From Tetrahymena elliotti 4EA (taxonomy: Eukaryota; Ciliophora; Oligohymenophorea; Hymenostomatida; Tetrahymenidae): 64,000 nt of DNA. The translations under genes were made by a program, and so were the position numbers. Positions 61,837 to 64,000 of the stretch are shown in pieces (position 1 is the first letter of the stretch; each line of letters begins with the position of its first letter). The stretch spans positions 986,480 to 1,050,479 of the forward strand of contig JH720300.1 of assembly GCA_000231825.2 (NCBI GenBank). Direction: 5' to 3'. The notes beneath the pieces were generated by a model, which was not told the DNA's origin, searched no databases, and saw nothing but the letters and a program-made list of their open reading frames with translations.

Positions 61837-63316
61837 GGCTCGATTCTGCCTTTCAGTTGATGTCAAAATTAATAGTTTTTGTTTGAGTTGTAATATTTAG
61901 GCAAATCAATTAAACTTTAGTACTTGCTATATAGCTAGATTTTTGTTTGTTTGTTTGTTTGTTTATTTGTAGTTTAGATAACAAGTCTCAAAATTTACAA
62001 TTTTTTTCTCATTTATTTATAATAAGAAGCAGATTTTGTTTTTCATAAGTATACACTGCTATCTTTGCTTACAAATTCATTTTTAAATATTGTATTATTA
62101 CATTTCTTTAAATATTCTCTCCCACTTATATAAGATCATCAAACATTATATTTTTCACCTTTTTGATTGTTTAATAGCCACTTTGATATTCTACTTCTTT
62201 CACTAAATTTTCCATCAATTTTCTTTTCATCTTAATTACCAAATAGAAATTTCTCAAAAATTCAATTACTTTTCATAAATTTCTTTTGTCAACCAAATTA
62301 ATATCTAATCTCTCTCTATCCATTTTGCATAAATAAATTTATTATAATGAATTATAAAAATCATCTATTAAATATAACACCAACTTCCTTATCTATTTTC
62401 TAATATTTTTTAAAAGAAAGTAATAAATTCATAATTATTATAAAATATCTAATCAAATCGAATAAAAATCAATTATTTCTTACACTTGCTTAACCAAAAA
62501 TACAAAATTTTTGATTTTTTTCATAACTAAAAAATATTTTTAAATCTTAATTTAAACTGAAATCAAATTCTTAAATTTATTCAATTTTTTAAAAATAAAA
62601 GTTTTTTGGGTTAAATTGTTTAAATAAAAATATTTATTTTTTTCCTTATTATTATTGGGGTTTAATATTATTTTTTCAAATAATTCTTTTTGAAAATGAT
62701 AATTTTGTTTAAAACTTTATTAGCTTCTATTTCTTTACAAATATTTTGGTAAAAAAAATGATTTAAAAATATTTAATTATTAATAAAATTTTGGATTAAA
62801 AAAGAAAATTTTGTTGATTAAATAATACAAATTTGTCTCTAAAAAAAGATATTCTGATACAAATATAGTTTTTTTTTATTCATTAAATATTATGACTGAA
62901 AATTTAATATTTGATAAAGTAGTTGAACTATTTATCTTTACAGAATTTAATTTCTTCTCATTAAAAGTTGCAGTAAGAAATTAAATAATGAAAATAAAAA
63001 ATATTTTAGCTATAAAATCAAATTGAAAAGTTTGGAAACTTAACTAAATAAAAACAAGTAAAAAATATAAAATGAATGGTTAAATAAAAGTGATATTAAG
63101 ATTAATAAAAAAGAAAAAAACTATTTAAAAAAAAGGGATTTGTTCACCAAAATTATTTATTAAATTTGTATAAAAAGTATTCATTTTAAAAAAATCAAAT
63201 CTAATAATAGCTATTAAACACTAGTAACAGATAATAAATCTAAATTGGAATTATTTGTTATTCGTAATATTTCAAATATTAAATCTACTATTTTAAATAA
63301 AGTTACTTGTTATAGA
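61837..63316. other. AT-rich spacer with microsatellite
   Basis: About 1.5 kb between divergent genes. It contains a (TTTG)n run at 61942-61970. Nothing else was recognised. Confidence 0.6.
61942..61970 (+). repeat. (TTTG)n microsatellite
   Basis: About five copies of tttg lie upstream of the mitochondrial carrier gene. Confidence 0.85.
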
Positions 63317-64000
63317 ATGGGAGCTTGCTGTAATAAATATAAATTTGAGGAATTTCAAGCTGAACAATTTTAAATACAATTTCCTCAAGTTTTAGATGGT
63401 AATAATTCATATCTATAGAGCATTATTAAATGCATTAAAGAGAATCTATAGGTGATTGAAATATAATTTTAGTGTAAAAATGAAAACAGCTATACTTTTA
63501 CAGCATTTAATTAGTAAATCGAATAGAAGGTAGTGTTAAAAATTGTACCTTTTTAAGATGCTGATTAAAAATCGATCAATGATTCATTAAATAAAATAAA
63601 AGCAATATTCTAAAACAAATAGCCATATTTAGTTTAAATAATATCTACTGATATATTAGAATATAATAATGGAAAATTTTATGCAATTCAATTAGAATTT
63701 TGTTAAGGTAAATCATTTAATCATTGAGTTATCATAAACTTTTTTGTAGTTTACTTACTTTCTTTTTTTTAATGTGAAATAAGTTCTTTTTCTTATTGTT
63801 AACAGAAACTCTTGGAGATGTTATAGATAGTAGTTAGATGATGAATAACTATAAACACTTAAAATTACAATATGCACTCTAATTGTTAGATGCTTTGAAT
63901 ACACTGCACACAAACTAAATTATACATGAAAATTTAGATATGAATTCAGTCTTTTTAAAAAATGATTAAATTAAATTAGGTAAATCTATTAATTCATGAT
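63317..64000 (+). CDS. N-acylated kinase-like protein (probable pseudokinase), C-terminus beyond window
   Basis: ATG 63317 begins MGACCNKYKF: Gly2 for N-myristoylation and Cys4/Cys5 for palmitoylation, predicting membrane attachment. A short glycine-poor N-lobe follows (NENSYTFTAFNQQ), with VVLKIVPFQDADQK carrying the beta-3 lysine and FYAIQLEFCQ at the hinge. After an intron with donor GTAAATC at ~63709, the second exon has LKLQYALQLLDALNTLHTN. The catalytic loop reads IIHENLDMNSVFL where active kinases have HRDLKPENxxL: the Asp is Asn, the Lys is Asp and the Asn is Ser. The N-terminal glycine loop is not visible either. The window ends at NDQIKL just before the DFG position, after another donor GTAAATC. 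A catalytically inactive kinase is therefore inferred. Confidence 0.72.

Overview
This window is about 64 kb of very AT-rich eukaryotic nuclear DNA with one assembly gap. It reads as the genome of a Tetrahymena-type ciliate. The main evidence is the genetic code: open reading frames become long and recognisable only when TAA and TAG are read as glutamine and TGA is the only stop. Introns are short, AT-rich and GT..AG. Genes are well separated by very AT-rich spacers, and several products are typical of ciliated protists. No rRNA, tRNA, CRISPR array or transposon was found.

Layout. 1-1993 (-): 5' part of Snu114/EFTUD2. 3118-4794 (-): UPF0193-type protein with a long acidic, Gln-rich N-terminal extension. 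6750-8855 (+): B-box zinc finger plus leucine-rich protein. 11279-12043 (-): PH-like domain protein. 12293-13984 (-): coiled-coil protein with a possible MSP/ASH-like beta domain. 16019-17062 (+): membrane-anchored cathepsin-B-like protein lacking the catalytic Cys and His. 17814-19303 (+): broken gene. 19735-23151 (-): single-pass receptor-like protein kinase. 25533-27655 (-): coiled-coil/poly-Gln protein. 28433-31835 (-): radial spoke protein RSPH10B (MORN repeats). 33041-35594 (+): mitochondrial HSP90 (TRAP1). 36628-38159 and 38873-39660 (+): unrecognised proteins. 40131-41220 (-): zinc-binding J-domain protein. 42150-43862 (-): Ser/Pro-rich unknown protein.

46635-49088 (+): multi-pass membrane RING E3 ligase of the Tul1/DSC type. 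49788-50025: gap of N. 50977-52172 (-): EamA/DMT transporter. 53708-57228 (-): exportin-2 (CSE1/CAS). 57938-59558 (+): extended-SDR epimerase/dehydratase. 60682-61836 (-): mitochondrial carrier of the SLC25A39/40 (Mtm1) type. 63317-64000 (+): start of an acylated kinase-like protein whose HRD motif is lost.

The genes are not organised as an operon or a single system. Loose themes are mitochondrial homeostasis (TRAP1 and the SLC25A39-like carrier), ciliary structure (RSPH10B), nuclear RNA and transport work (Snu114, CSE1), and signalling. The most unusual items are two family members that appear catalytically dead (the cathepsin-like protein and the kinase-like protein at the right edge), the receptor-like kinase, and the fragmented locus at 17.8-19.3 kb. 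Several exon boundaries were fixed because the exon lengths sum to whole codons. Where I could not resolve a gene end, the entry says so.
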